Positions 27,153 through 35,994 of a DNA stretch of 64,000 bases are shown here, one piece after another. Position 1 is the stretch's first letter; the number at the start of each line of letters is the position of its first letter. Location: assembly GCA_963817755.1 (NCBI GenBank), contig CAWFPB010000003.1, positions 62,001 through 126,000 on the forward strand, given 5' to 3'. This stretch comes from Oleiagrimonas sp963817755 (lineage in GTDB: Bacteria; Pseudomonadota; Gammaproteobacteria; Xanthomonadales; Rhodanobacteraceae). The position numbers were made by a program, and so were the translations under genes. The notes beneath the pieces were generated by a model. The model did no database searches. It was not told where the DNA came from and was given only the letters and a program-made list of their open reading frames with translations.

Positions 27153-28421
27153 ATGCAGCGATCGCTCGACCAGTGGCTCGATTACCAGCAGCGCGTGCAT
27201 CCGCGCGAGATCGACCTTGGTCTCGACCGGGTGCGCGCGGTCTGGCAGCGCATGGGCGCCCCGCAGGCGCCGCGCAACCTGATCGTCGGTGGCACCAACG
27301 GCAAGGGCTCCACGGTGGCCTTCCTCGAGGCCATGCTGCGTGCCGCCGGATACCGGGTGGGCGCCTACACCTCGCCGCACCTGCTGCGTTACAACGAACG
27401 TGTGCGCATCGATGGCGAGGACGTCGAGGACGCCGACTTCTGCGCGGCCTTCGATCGCATCGAGCAGGCGCGCGGCGACATCGTGCTGACCTATTTCGAA
27501 TTCGGCACCCTGGCTGCGCTGGACCTGTTCGCGCAGGCGGGTGTGGACGTGGCGGTGCTGGAAGTCGGCCTGGGCGGGCGCCTGGATGCCACCAACATCG
27601 TCGACGCCGATGCCGCCATCGTCACCACCGTGGACCTGGACCACCAGAGCTGGCTGGGTCCGGACCGCGATTCCATCGGTGCGGAGAAGGGCGGCATCGC
27701 GCGGAGGGACCGGCCGCTGGTGATCGGCGAGCCCGACCCGCCCGAGGGTTTGCTGAAGATGGTGCACGAGCGCGGTGCACGGTTGCTGCGAAGTCGAATG
27801 CACTACCACGTCCGGCACGGCACACGTGGCTGGATCTGGATGCACGAGGACGGCACCCGCCTGGAACTGCCCCTGCCGGCGGTGGATGCCAACGTACAGA
27901 TTTACAATGCCGCCGCCGCGATCACGGCCCTGCACGGCGTCGAGGACATCCTGCCCTGTCCGACCGATGCGCTGGCGGCCGGCGTGGCGGAGGCGAGGGT
28001 GCCCGCGCGCCTGCAGGTGCTGCCCGGACGTCCCGAGATCGTGCTGGACGTGGCGCACAACCTGCAAGCGGCACGCGTGCTGGCGCGCTGGCTCGACCGG
28101 CATCCCGTGGACGGGCCCGTGCATGCCGTGTTCGGCGCACTCGACGACAAGGACGTGCCCGGCATCCTGGCCACGCTGGGCGAGCGGATTGCGCACTGGC
28201 ACCTGGTCGGGCTGGAAGCGGAAAGTCCGCGCGGCCAGCCCGCCACCACGCTGTCCTACGCCCTCAAGCCCGGCGCATCGCGCGACCTGCACGACGATGT
28301 CGCGTCGGCCCTGCACGCGGCGCGTGCGGCACGGCCGGGCCGCATCGTCGCCTTCGGTTCGTTCTTCCTGGTCGCCGCGCTCCTGCGCAGCATGAACGCT
28401 CTTCAAGCGCCGATGCCGTAA
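27153..28421 (+). CDS. folC: Bifunctional dihydrofolate/folylpolyglutamate synthase FolC
   Basis: FolC (422 aa) adds glutamate to dihydropteroate and then to folates in the cytoplasm. It has the Mur-ligase ATP loop GGTNGKGSTVAFLE near residue 48, followed by YTSPHLLRYNERVRIDG, the LGGRLDATN segment near 150, and the C-terminal domain with LDVAHNLQAARVLARWL. The order folC-dedD-cvpA-purF is the classical gammaproteobacterial arrangement. Confidence 0.96.
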   Translation: MQRSLDQWLDYQQRVHPREIDLGLDRVRAVWQRMGAPQAPRNLIVGGTNGKGSTVAFLEAMLRAAGYRVGAYTSPHLLRYNERVRIDGEDVEDADFCAAFDRIEQARGDIVLTYFEFGTLAALDLFAQAGVDVAVLEVGLGGRLDATNIVDADAAIVTTVDLDHQSWLGPDRDSIGAEKGGIARRDRPLVIGEPDPPEGLLKMVHERGARLLRSRMHYHVRHGTRGWIWMHEDGTRLELPLPAVDANVQIYNAAAAITALHGVEDILPCPTDALAAGVAEARVPARLQVLPGRPEIVLDVAHNLQAARVLARWLDRHPVDGPVHAVFGALDDKDVPGILATLGERIAHWHLVGLEAESPRGQPATTLSYALKPGASRDLHDDVASALHAARAARPGRIVAFGSFFLVAALLRSMNALQAPMP

Positions 28422-28438
28422 ACCTTGCACATGGCAGG

Positions 28439-28444
28439 TATAAT
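28439..28444 (+). promoter_or_regulatory. Possible -10 box (TATAAT) for dedD
   Basis: A perfect TATAAT lies 30 bp upstream of the dedD start, after the folC stop. No convincing -35 hexamer stands 17 bp upstream, so the assignment rests on the -10 alone. Confidence 0.35.
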
Positions 28445-28473
28445 TGCGCCATCGAGCCAACGGGACCCCCTCG

Positions 28474-29469
28474 ATGGAGCCTGCCCTGAAAACACGACTG
28501 ATCGGTGCCGCCGTCCTGGTGGCGCTGGCCGTCATCATCGTGCCCATGTTCTTCTCCGGCCAGTCGCCGAAGCCCGGCAACGGCAAATCGATGAGTCTGG
28601 CCCTGCCGCCGGCTCCCGACCAGGAGCTGACCACGCGCACCATGTCCGTAGCCTCACCGCCGGCCGCCGCCTCGGTGGCCACGGCGGCCTCCGCCCCGGC
28701 CGACAGCGGCCATCTGGCGACGGTGGACATTGCCTCGCGCAAGCCGCAGGAGGTGCATCCGGAAAACGATGCATCCACCACGCCCGCGGCGGCAAGGGCG
28801 ACGCCCGCCGGCGACCAGGCGAAAGCGACGCCGTCCACCACGAAGCCGAACCCGGCGCCGGCTGCGAAGAAACCGGCAAGCAAGACGGCCCGCACCCAAC
28901 CTGCCGCAAAACAGCCCGCACCCGCCCCCGCGCCCGGCAAGGCCGCCCATGGCGCCTACATGATCAGCCTGGGCGCCTATTCCAACAGCGCCAACGCGCG
29001 TGACCTGATGCGGCGCGTGCATGCGCTGCACTATCCGGTGCACGCCGACAAGGTCACCATCGGCGACAAGATCGGCGCGCGCATCAGCGTCGGTCCGTTT
29101 GCCACGCGCGCCGCGGCCGAGACCGCGCGGCTGCGCCTGAAGCAGTCCATTCCCAGCGCCCCGGCCAAGCTGGAGGCCGCCGCCAGCGACCAGCACGGCG
29201 ATGCCCCGGCCAGTGCGCTGCCGGCCGGACGCGCCGGCGGCTGGGCCGTGCAGCTGGGTGCCTACAGCCACAAGGCCGATGCGCAGGCACTGGACCGGAA
29301 GCTTCACGCCTCCGGCTTCGACGGCTACATCGACAGCGTGCGCAGCGGCGAGCGCACCCTGTGGCGCGTGCGCGTGGGTCCGCAGACCCAGCGTGCCGAC
29401 GCCGAGAAGCTGCGTGACGAGGTCAAGGCCAAACTGAAGATGGCCGGCGTCGTCGTCACCGTGCCCTGA
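28474..29469 (+). CDS. dedD: DedD-like protein with two SPOR domains
   Basis: A 331-aa inner-membrane protein for septal peptidoglycan binding during division. One N-terminal helix (LIGAAVLVALAVIIVPMFF) is followed by a Pro/Ala-rich linker to residue 155, then two SPOR repeats: GAYMISLGAYSNSANARDL (about 165-235) and GGWAVQLGAYSHKADAQAL (about 255-330). DedD of E. coli has one SPOR domain, so the tandem pair is somewhat longer than usual. ATG 28474 opens with MEPALKTRLIG, the family start. Confidence 0.88.
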   Translation: MEPALKTRLIGAAVLVALAVIIVPMFFSGQSPKPGNGKSMSLALPPAPDQELTTRTMSVASPPAAASVATAASAPADSGHLATVDIASRKPQEVHPENDASTTPAAARATPAGDQAKATPSTTKPNPAPAAKKPASKTARTQPAAKQPAPAPAPGKAAHGAYMISLGAYSNSANARDLMRRVHALHYPVHADKVTIGDKIGARISVGPFATRAAAETARLRLKQSIPSAPAKLEAAASDQHGDAPASALPAGRAGGWAVQLGAYSHKADAQALDRKLHASGFDGYIDSVRSGERTLWRVRVGPQTQRADAEKLRDEVKAKLKMAGVVVTVP

Positions 29470-29487
29470 GTCCGGATTCGATCGCGC

Positions 29488-30129
29488 ATGAACTGGGCCG
29501 ACTACACCGTGATTGGCGTGATCGCACTGTCCGTGCTGATCGGCCTGTTCCGCGGACTGGTCTCGGAGGTCATGGCCCTGGCCGTGTGGATTGCCGCGTT
29601 CTGGGTGGCCTGGCTGCTGGGCCCTGACGTGTCCGAGCGCTTCCGCGGCATCATCGAACTGCCTTCGGCACGGATCCTGGTCGGCTACGGATTGTGCTTC
29701 CTGGCCGTGCTGCTGCTCGGCGCGCTGCTGCGCTTTGTGGTCTCGAAGCTGGTCGAGAGCACCGGCCTGACCGGCACCGACCGCCTGCTGGGCATGGGCT
29801 TCGGCTTCGCCCGCGGCGTGCTGCTGGTCACCGTGGCAGTGTTCCTGCTCGGTTTCACCCCGTTCTCGCGCGACCCGTGGTGGCAGCAATCGGTGCTGTT
29901 GGGCCAGGCGCAGAAGGTGGCCGACTGGATGGGACACCACCTGCCCGACAAGGTGCGTCGTTACTTGCATCCGAAGCGCACGCCCACATTTCCGGTCGCA
30001 GGACTGCCGCAGGCGGTCACAACCCATCTTTCCGGCACGGATGCCTCGACATGGCCGTCCCGATCCGCCAGCATTGCGCCCCCCGTGCAGGCGGTCGACA
30101 CGGCCGCCCGCCATCCGAATACGCGCTAG
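29488..30129 (+). CDS. cvpA: CvpA-family membrane protein
   Basis: A 213-aa protein with four helices in the first 150 residues, beginning MNWADYTVIGVIALSVLIGLFRGLVSEV, the CvpA signature. CvpA was first found as a colicin V production factor and supports envelope homeostasis. The last 50 residues are a disordered Ser/Pro/Ala tail. It precedes purF by 13 bp, as in many gammaproteobacteria. Confidence 0.93.
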   Translation: MNWADYTVIGVIALSVLIGLFRGLVSEVMALAVWIAAFWVAWLLGPDVSERFRGIIELPSARILVGYGLCFLAVLLLGALLRFVVSKLVESTGLTGTDRLLGMGFGFARGVLLVTVAVFLLGFTPFSRDPWWQQSVLLGQAQKVADWMGHHLPDKVRRYLHPKRTPTFPVAGLPQAVTTHLSGTDASTWPSRSASIAPPVQAVDTAARHPNTR

Positions 30130-30142
30130 AGAACGTCAGCCC

Positions 30143-31618
<1,476 letters not shown>

Positions 31619-31652
31619 ACAAAACACGGCACCGCGCATTGCCTGTGACCTT

Positions 31653-31676
31653 GTAGGAGCGGTGGAAGCCGCGACC
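31653..31676. repeat. GTAG-type REP element
   Basis: The stretch starts GTAG and continues GGAGCGGTGGAAGCCGCGACC. It contains the stem GCGG/CCGC around TGGAAG and is typical of GTAG-headed REP sequences common in Stenotrophomonas, Lysobacter and Pseudomonas. It lies between purF and the DUF455 pseudogene. No RAYT transposase is visible in the window. Confidence 0.5.
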
Positions 31677-31789
31677 GGAAACGCGGCAGGATTCGCTTGT
31701 CGCCTCCTGTCTGGTCGCACCCCACCGCACCCTGTCCGGCCTCCTGTCTACATTTCAGCTGCTCCAACAGGCCCCCTTCGCCTCACCGC

Positions 31790-32591
31790 ATGAACGACCT
31801 CCACGCCGCCGCCAAAGCCTGCCTGGACTGCACCGACATCCAGGAAAAGCTGCGCCTCACCCATGCGACGTGGGCGGCGGTCGCGGCCGGCACCCTGACG
31901 GTCGATCCCGCCGCCCCGCCGCCCGAACCGATCGGCGATCCCGGCCGACCGACACGCCCGCGCCTGGTGCACCCGCGCGAACTGGCCCAGCGCGGCCTGG
32001 GCACCCGCGAGGGCCGCGTGGCCCTGGTCCACGCCGTCGCGCACATCGAGTTCAACGCCATCCACCTGGCCTGGGACGCCGTCTACCGCTTCCGCGGCAT
32101 GCCGGCCGACTTCTACCGCGACTGGGCCAGCGTGGCGCACGACGAGGCGCGCCACTACGCGCTGCTGTCGACGCGACTGGCCGAGCTGGGCCACGCCTAC
32201 GGCGACCTGGACGCCCACAACGGCCTGTGGGACATGGCCGAGAAAACCGCGCACAGCGACACCGCGCGCATGGCCCTGGTCCCGCGCGTGCTGGAAGCGC
32301 GCGGCCTGGACGTCACCCCCGGCATGATCGAGCGCCTGCACGCGCGTCGGCGACCAGGCCACAGTTGCGATGCTGGAAGTGATCCTGCGCGAGGAAGTCG
32401 CCCACGTGGCCTTCGGCAGCCGCTGGTTCCGCTAGTGCTGCCAGCGCGATGGCCTGGACCCGCGCGCCACCTTCCGTGCGTTGCTGGAGCAATACATGGG
32501 CGGCAACCTGCGCGGCCCGTTCAACCACGAAGCCCGGCGCGAGGCCGGCTTCGACGAGGCCGAACTGGAAGCGCTCGAAGCCGGGCTCTGA
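31790..32591 (+). pseudogene. DUF455 (ferritin-like) protein, broken by a frameshift and a stop codon
   Basis: DUF455 proteins are helical ferritin-like proteins of about 270 aa and unknown role, related to MiaE. The frame from ATG 31790 (MNDLHAAAKACLDCTDIQEK) carries the di-iron-type helices AVAHIEFNAIHLAWDAVYRF and WASVAHDEARHYALL. It leaves frame near 32341. The downstream frame (from 32343) continues VGDQATVAMLEVILREEVAH and GSRWFR, then hits TAG at 32433 where the family has an aromatic residue, and resumes QRDGLDPRATFRALLEQY to the stop at 32591. Two independent lesions show a real pseudogene. Confidence 0.88.
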
Positions 32592-32866
32592 CCCAGACGC
32601 GGGCTTCGTTGTCTCATTACCGATTGAGCACACACGTATACACGGTGTCGAGCAGCTTCAGCGGCTTACGGCCTGTTACACCCTCTGATTCGTCGGCGTA
32701 ACTCATACACCCTGCATTCCGCCGCATAACAACAGGTGTGGCGGTGAGTGGGGCTCTTGTCGAAAAGAACCCAACGCAATGATTTCATGTAGGGTTTCGC
32801 TGATTGCCCTAGTGGGTGGCACGATGCATACTCGGTGCAACACCCCATTTAGGGGGTCGAATTTAA
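32592..32866. other. Non-coding left flank of the cassette array
   Basis: No open frame, integrase or attC-like structure could be found on either strand between the DUF455 remnant and the first cassette boundary. The base composition falls visibly here from the GC-rich chromosome to the AT-richer array. A hairpin CACCCC-ATTT-AGGGGGT at 32841-32857 lies just before the boundary. If an attI site exists, it must be here. Confidence 0.5.
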
Positions 32867-32873
32867 GTTAGAT
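32867..32873 (+). other. Recombination core GTTAGAT, left boundary of cassette 1 (attI-like)
   Basis: GTTAGAT fits the integron crossover consensus GTTRRRY. It lies 12 bp before the ATG of the first cassette gene, matching the short start distance in cassette 2 (5 bp). No R'' partner or stem precedes it, so it looks like an attI-type or degenerate site and not a full attC. Confidence 0.5.
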
Positions 32874-32885
32874 TTAGACTGGGCC

Positions 32886-33446
32886 ATGGCACAACTCATA
32901 CTTCGTCTGCTAAACCTTTTTGCCGTCCTTGCCGCCACGGTGTGGCTAGTTCGGGTGCCAAGCTACGCGGCGCTGGCAACGTTTTTTGGGTTATTGGCGG
33001 TTCTATTGGGTCAGGAATTCGCGGCGCAACCTAAGAATCGACAAGCACACGATCGGTCACTGTTCGAGGCATTTCTTAGCGCGTTGCCGTCAAACGGTCG
33101 GTTCGTATCATTTCTCAAAAATCAAGATATCGGAGCGACCTTTAGGCGTAACGTACTTGATGAAATGTATACGTTTCTACGGGAATGGGGCAACGCTGAG
33201 CACGAGTTCAAGAAAGGTCGTCTAGAAAAGCAAAGGGACAAGTTGTACCAGCAAACAGACCAGTTCAGCCGTGAGTTATCGCTTGCTATTTTTCCGGATG
33301 GGAGCGAGTTCTTTTCAATGGGTATAAACGACTGGGAGGATCGTCCGGACATCATAGAGAAGCGTGAACATCTAAACCGCATGGCAACGGATATATATAA
33401 AAGTCATCAAGAACTTGTTCGCATAGGCAAGAAATGCGTGTTGTAA
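32886..33446 (+). CDS. Cassette 1: unidentified membrane-anchored protein
   Basis: A 186-aa protein I cannot assign. Two hydrophobic segments form a hairpin at the N-terminus (LILRLLNLFAVLAATVWLV, residues 4-22; ALATFFGLLAVLLG, about 29-42). A charged cytoplasmic domain follows, with a long helical stretch rich in Lys, Glu and Gln (EFKKGRLEKQRDKLYQQTDQ) and FFSMGINDWEDRPDI. The gene is AT-richer and uses codons unlike its GC-rich neighbours. Its stop lies directly before attC1. Cassette-borne genes are commonly acquired accessory functions. Confidence 0.75.
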   Translation: MAQLILRLLNLFAVLAATVWLVRVPSYAALATFFGLLAVLLGQEFAAQPKNRQAHDRSLFEAFLSALPSNGRFVSFLKNQDIGATFRRNVLDEMYTFLREWGNAEHEFKKGRLEKQRDKLYQQTDQFSRELSLAIFPDGSEFFSMGINDWEDRPDIIEKREHLNRMATDIYKSHQELVRIGKKCVL

Positions 33447-33517
33447 ATCTAACTGTTCGGTCTAACCGGACGCTCACCCGCTGCGCGGGTTCGCGCCGGT
33501 TACCTCAAGCGTTAGGC
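33447..33517 (+). other. attC1 integron recombination site
   Basis: R'' ATCTAAC (33447-33453) and R' GTTAGGC (33511-33517) are near-complementary. Between them lie spacer TGTTC, an imperfect stem (GGTCTAACCGGACGC against GCGCCGGTTACC with small bulges), an inner hairpin CCCGC/GCGGG, and the spacer TCAAGC before R'. This is the standard attC layout R''-spacer-L''-loop-L'-spacer-R', 71 bp long. Confidence 0.85.
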
Positions 33518-33522
33518 GTTGC

Positions 33523-33834
33523 ATGGATCACGTAGCGGCAGTTCTAGCAAAGGCGATAAGTATCCGGTGCTCGTCCGTGGTACTGCGCGAAAGCTTGTCC
33601 GCGCTCGGCGCTACGGACTCAGACGGTTTCACTCTTATCCCCTACGGCTCCAAGCGCGAGCTGGCTGCGGCGCTCTCGTCACTTCAGCAACTTGATATCC
33701 CGTTCAGCAATGAGCCTGGTGGCTGGCCTCCTGCAGCCGTGTTCCAGCAGCTGCGCTCTGATGGGATGGTCACTGGTAGTATCAAAACAGTTTCTTGGCG
33801 CGCTCCACATGACCCAGTACTCGGGAGCGCCTAA
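33523..33834 (+). CDS. Cassette 2: unidentified small protein
   Basis: A 103-aa soluble protein starting 5 bp after attC1, with its TAA stop lying inside the R'' box (GCC-TAA-C) of attC2, an arrangement typical of integron cassettes. The sequence (SVVLRESLSALGATDSDGFTL, YGSKRELAAALSSLQQLDIPF) gives no family I recognise. It would be expressed by read-through from an upstream promoter. Confidence 0.65.
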   Translation: MDHVAAVLAKAISIRCSSVVLRESLSALGATDSDGFTLIPYGSKRELAAALSSLQQLDIPFSNEPGGWPPAAVFQQLRSDGMVTGSIKTVSWRAPHDPVLGSA

Positions 33835-33901
33835 CAACTGCATTCAAGCCGACCGCCCACTGGCTACGCCAGCGGTCGGCGTCTTAATTCAAGCGTTAGA
33901 A
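33829..33901 (+). other. attC2 integron recombination site
   Basis: A textbook attC of 73 bp. R'' GCCTAAC (33829-33835) and R' GTTAGA (33895-33900) bracket a perfect stem GCCGACCGC (33848-33856) / GCGGTCGGC (33872-33880). The arms show the conserved ATTCAAGC on the left and TTAATTCAAGC before R' on the right, close to those of well-known resistance cassettes. Confidence 0.93.
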
Positions 33902-33927
33902 CCCAGCATCAAAAATCGAGGCACGTC

Positions 33928-34449
33928 ATGTTCTGGAAGAAGCGTCCTCCGCAGTTTGACCCGGAGAAGCACATCGGGCAACTCTTACTCACGCTGCCAA
34001 AGTGCACCCGACGGGTCATCGCTATAGACGGCAATCTTGACCAGACTTTTACCTGTAAATATATCGTCTTGGCAGAAAGTCTCCTGAGCTGGTTGGAGGA
34101 CTTCACCACCAAGGTATACACGTGCGGAGTTCGTGCTCAAGCAACGGAGGCTGCTTTCAAAATGTGGCTCGGAACCGCACACCGATCCGAAGGTGACCTT
34201 CTCGCCCGCATCCCGGACGTGTTCTTTGAAATCTACAGCAGCTACGCATCTGAACTTGTAGAGTCAACTGACGGGTACGTCTATTGCGATCAATGCCAAA
34301 TCGGCTACGACGAAATCGAGGTGGATTTCGAGAATACCAAACAGGAGGGAGGTGGATGGCACTCAGGAGTGGAAGTTTGGCGATGCCCAGAGCAACATTT
34401 GCTAAGGCAAAAGAGCTTTCGCGGCCATCTACTGGTCAACGCGAATTAA
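33928..34449 (+). CDS. Cassette 3, first gene: unidentified protein with a C-terminal Cys cluster
   Basis: A 173-aa soluble protein. ATG 33928 is 27 bp after attC2. The C-terminal third has CDQCQIGYDEIEVDFE and VWRCPEQH, so C-x2-C plus a later Cys and His could form a small zinc ribbon. The N-terminal part (MFWKKRPPQFDPEKHIGQLL) is basic. No family recognised. No attC separates it from the next ORF, so the two genes seem to share one cassette. Confidence 0.65.
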   Translation: MFWKKRPPQFDPEKHIGQLLLTLPKCTRRVIAIDGNLDQTFTCKYIVLAESLLSWLEDFTTKVYTCGVRAQATEAAFKMWLGTAHRSEGDLLARIPDVFFEIYSSYASELVESTDGYVYCDQCQIGYDEIEVDFENTKQEGGGWHSGVEVWRCPEQHLLRQKSFRGHLLVNAN

Positions 34450-34485
34450 AGACGAATTGACTGCCAGAGACTGGGGGCATCTGCT

Positions 34486-34854
34486 ATGGGACTATTCGGT
34501 TTACTAGGGAATGCAACTGGGGACTTCGCCGGCACGAAGATGGTGCAGAAGGGTTCAGATTTCATCATCAACAAACACACAGCACTCAATGTGTTTAGTT
34601 TGAACTCTGGTCTGCGAAAGCATGCCGACGAGCTCGTGAAACAGTACTTCTTGAATCATAACGGTGGCGGGGAAATAACCGAGTACGATGCCGCCCTACT
34701 GAAGCTAGCTATTTTTTACGCCAGCGCAGATCAGGTATCAGACGAGCACTTAGCTGGCCTCGCCAGTGAGGCAATCACAACGATTCGTCAGGTTGGTGAG
34801 GGCAAGATTTGCGGTGAGGTATCTCTCCTGATCATGTCGCAAACTGGGTTCTAA
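34486..34854 (+). CDS. Cassette 3, second gene: unidentified helical protein
   Basis: A 122-aa protein, 36 bp after the preceding ORF. It is largely helical (ALNVFSLNSGLRKHADELV, EYDAALLKLAIFYASADQ, HLAGLASEAITTIRQVGEG) with a Gly-rich start (MGLFGLLGNATGDFAG). The DEEP-like acidic positions recall small TerB-type helical domains but are too weak for a call. Its stop TAA sits in TTCTAAC, an R''-like box as in cassette 2, so a third attC probably began here. Confidence 0.6.
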   Translation: MGLFGLLGNATGDFAGTKMVQKGSDFIINKHTALNVFSLNSGLRKHADELVKQYFLNHNGGGEITEYDAALLKLAIFYASADQVSDEHLAGLASEAITTIRQVGEGKICGEVSLLIMSQTGF

Positions 34855-35196
34855 CTATTCCTTAGGAGACTCCCCGTCAACTCCGGGCGCATGATGCTTT
34901 TGCCCTGGGCTTTCGGGCCACTGCCGGTCCTTCTTGTTGCGTGATGCATGCCCGTGCTGCGCGGATTCAACGGATGCCAGACTGCATTTCCTTAGACGGT
35001 CTTGTTGCACCGATGCGGCCGGTGCGGACCAGGGTATAAACCGCACCCGGCGACCTCATTCATTCATCGGACTGTCCGGTGTGCGGGGATCGGCCGCAAC
35101 ACGGTTTGGACGTCCAGCTAGTTAGTCAGGTTCTCGCCGGGTCGGTCTGACCCGTTGTCTACCGCTTCGCACTGACGATGAATCGACATACTTTCC
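34852..35196. other. Truncated third attC and non-coding right flank of the array
   Basis: TTCTAAC overlapping the stop of the last cassette gene looks like an attC R'' box, but no matching R' (GTTRRRY) follows within normal attC length. The nearest similar heptamer, GTTAGTC at 35121, is 265 bp away and lacks the TCAAGC spacer. No gene is visible on either strand here. A small hairpin GGGTC-GGTCT-GACCC lies at 35139-35153. The array therefore seems truncated before the transposase remnant. Confidence 0.5.
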
Positions 35197-35718
35197 TCAA
35201 GCCGCCCGGTCTTCCTGATGCATGGGGTGCTGCAGACAGGCGTGCGGGTCGTAGTCCACCTCGCGTGCCAGCATCGCCCAGACCTGCCGCGCATGTTTGT
35301 TGGCAATGGCCACGAGCACTTTGCCAAAGGGCATGCGCGCATCGAGCGAACGTATCCACAACTGCTCGGGCGTGGCCTTGTCCGTGGCCACCGCCTTGGC
35401 CCGCTGCAGACTGCTGCGCGCGCCCTGGATCAGCAGGGTGCGCAGGTAGGCGTCGCCCCGGCAGCTGATGGTACCCAGTCGGGCATGCCCACCGCTGGAA
35501 TGTTGCGTGGGCACCAGGCCCAGCCAGGCGGCCATCTGACGCCCCTGCTTGAACTCTCGGGCATCGCCCAGCGTGGCCACCGCGGCATCGGCCGTGACCG
35601 GACCGATGCCAGTGATGGCACGCAGCCGCACGCAGCGCGCATCCTTGCTTGCGTGGAGCTCGATGCGAGCGTCGCATGCATCGAGACGTTCGCGCAGTTG
35701 CGACCAGTGCCTGGCCAA
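35197..35718 (-). pseudogene. IS110/IS1111-family transposase, C-terminal remnant
   Basis: 173 residues survive of a transposase normally about 330-350 aa. The piece is the Transposase_20 domain: LRAITGIGPVTADAAVATLG (a helix-hairpin-helix), FKQGRQMAAWLGLVPTQHSSGG and DAYLRTLLIQGARS, all typical of IS110/IS1111. The N-terminal DEDD catalytic domain is missing: in-frame sequence upstream turns into unrelated DNA by about 35725. The element is therefore immobile. GTCAGGTTC occurs on both sides (35125-35133 and 35733-35741). Confidence 0.85.
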
Positions 35719-35994
35719 CTCGCAAATAAAGGGTCAGGTTCAATTTTTACGTGGCATGGATGCGTGAACAAGAACCTGTGCATGTTCAATAGCCCGCTTT
35801 GATGGCTCGTGGGACGCATGGGCCGCGGACACGCAGTCATTTGTCGAAGGGGACTATGCCGTGTCCGTGGGCTCGGCATCCGGATATATCGTCCTGTCTA
35901 CAGCCAAAATCTTCCTTGACCACGCCGGGTGCCTTCACGGAGCATCCGGTCCATCGGCCCGGATGCCGTGGGTGCGTGCGCTCCGGGCAGTGTC

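Noticed and set aside
32592..32866. Search for an integrase gene (intI) or remnant left of the array
   Set aside because: No frame of useful length or integrase motif was found on either strand.
35121..35127. GTTAGTC as the right half of a third attC
   Set aside because: It breaks the GTTRRRY consensus, lacks the TCAAGC spacer and stem, and lies about 265 bp from the possible R''.
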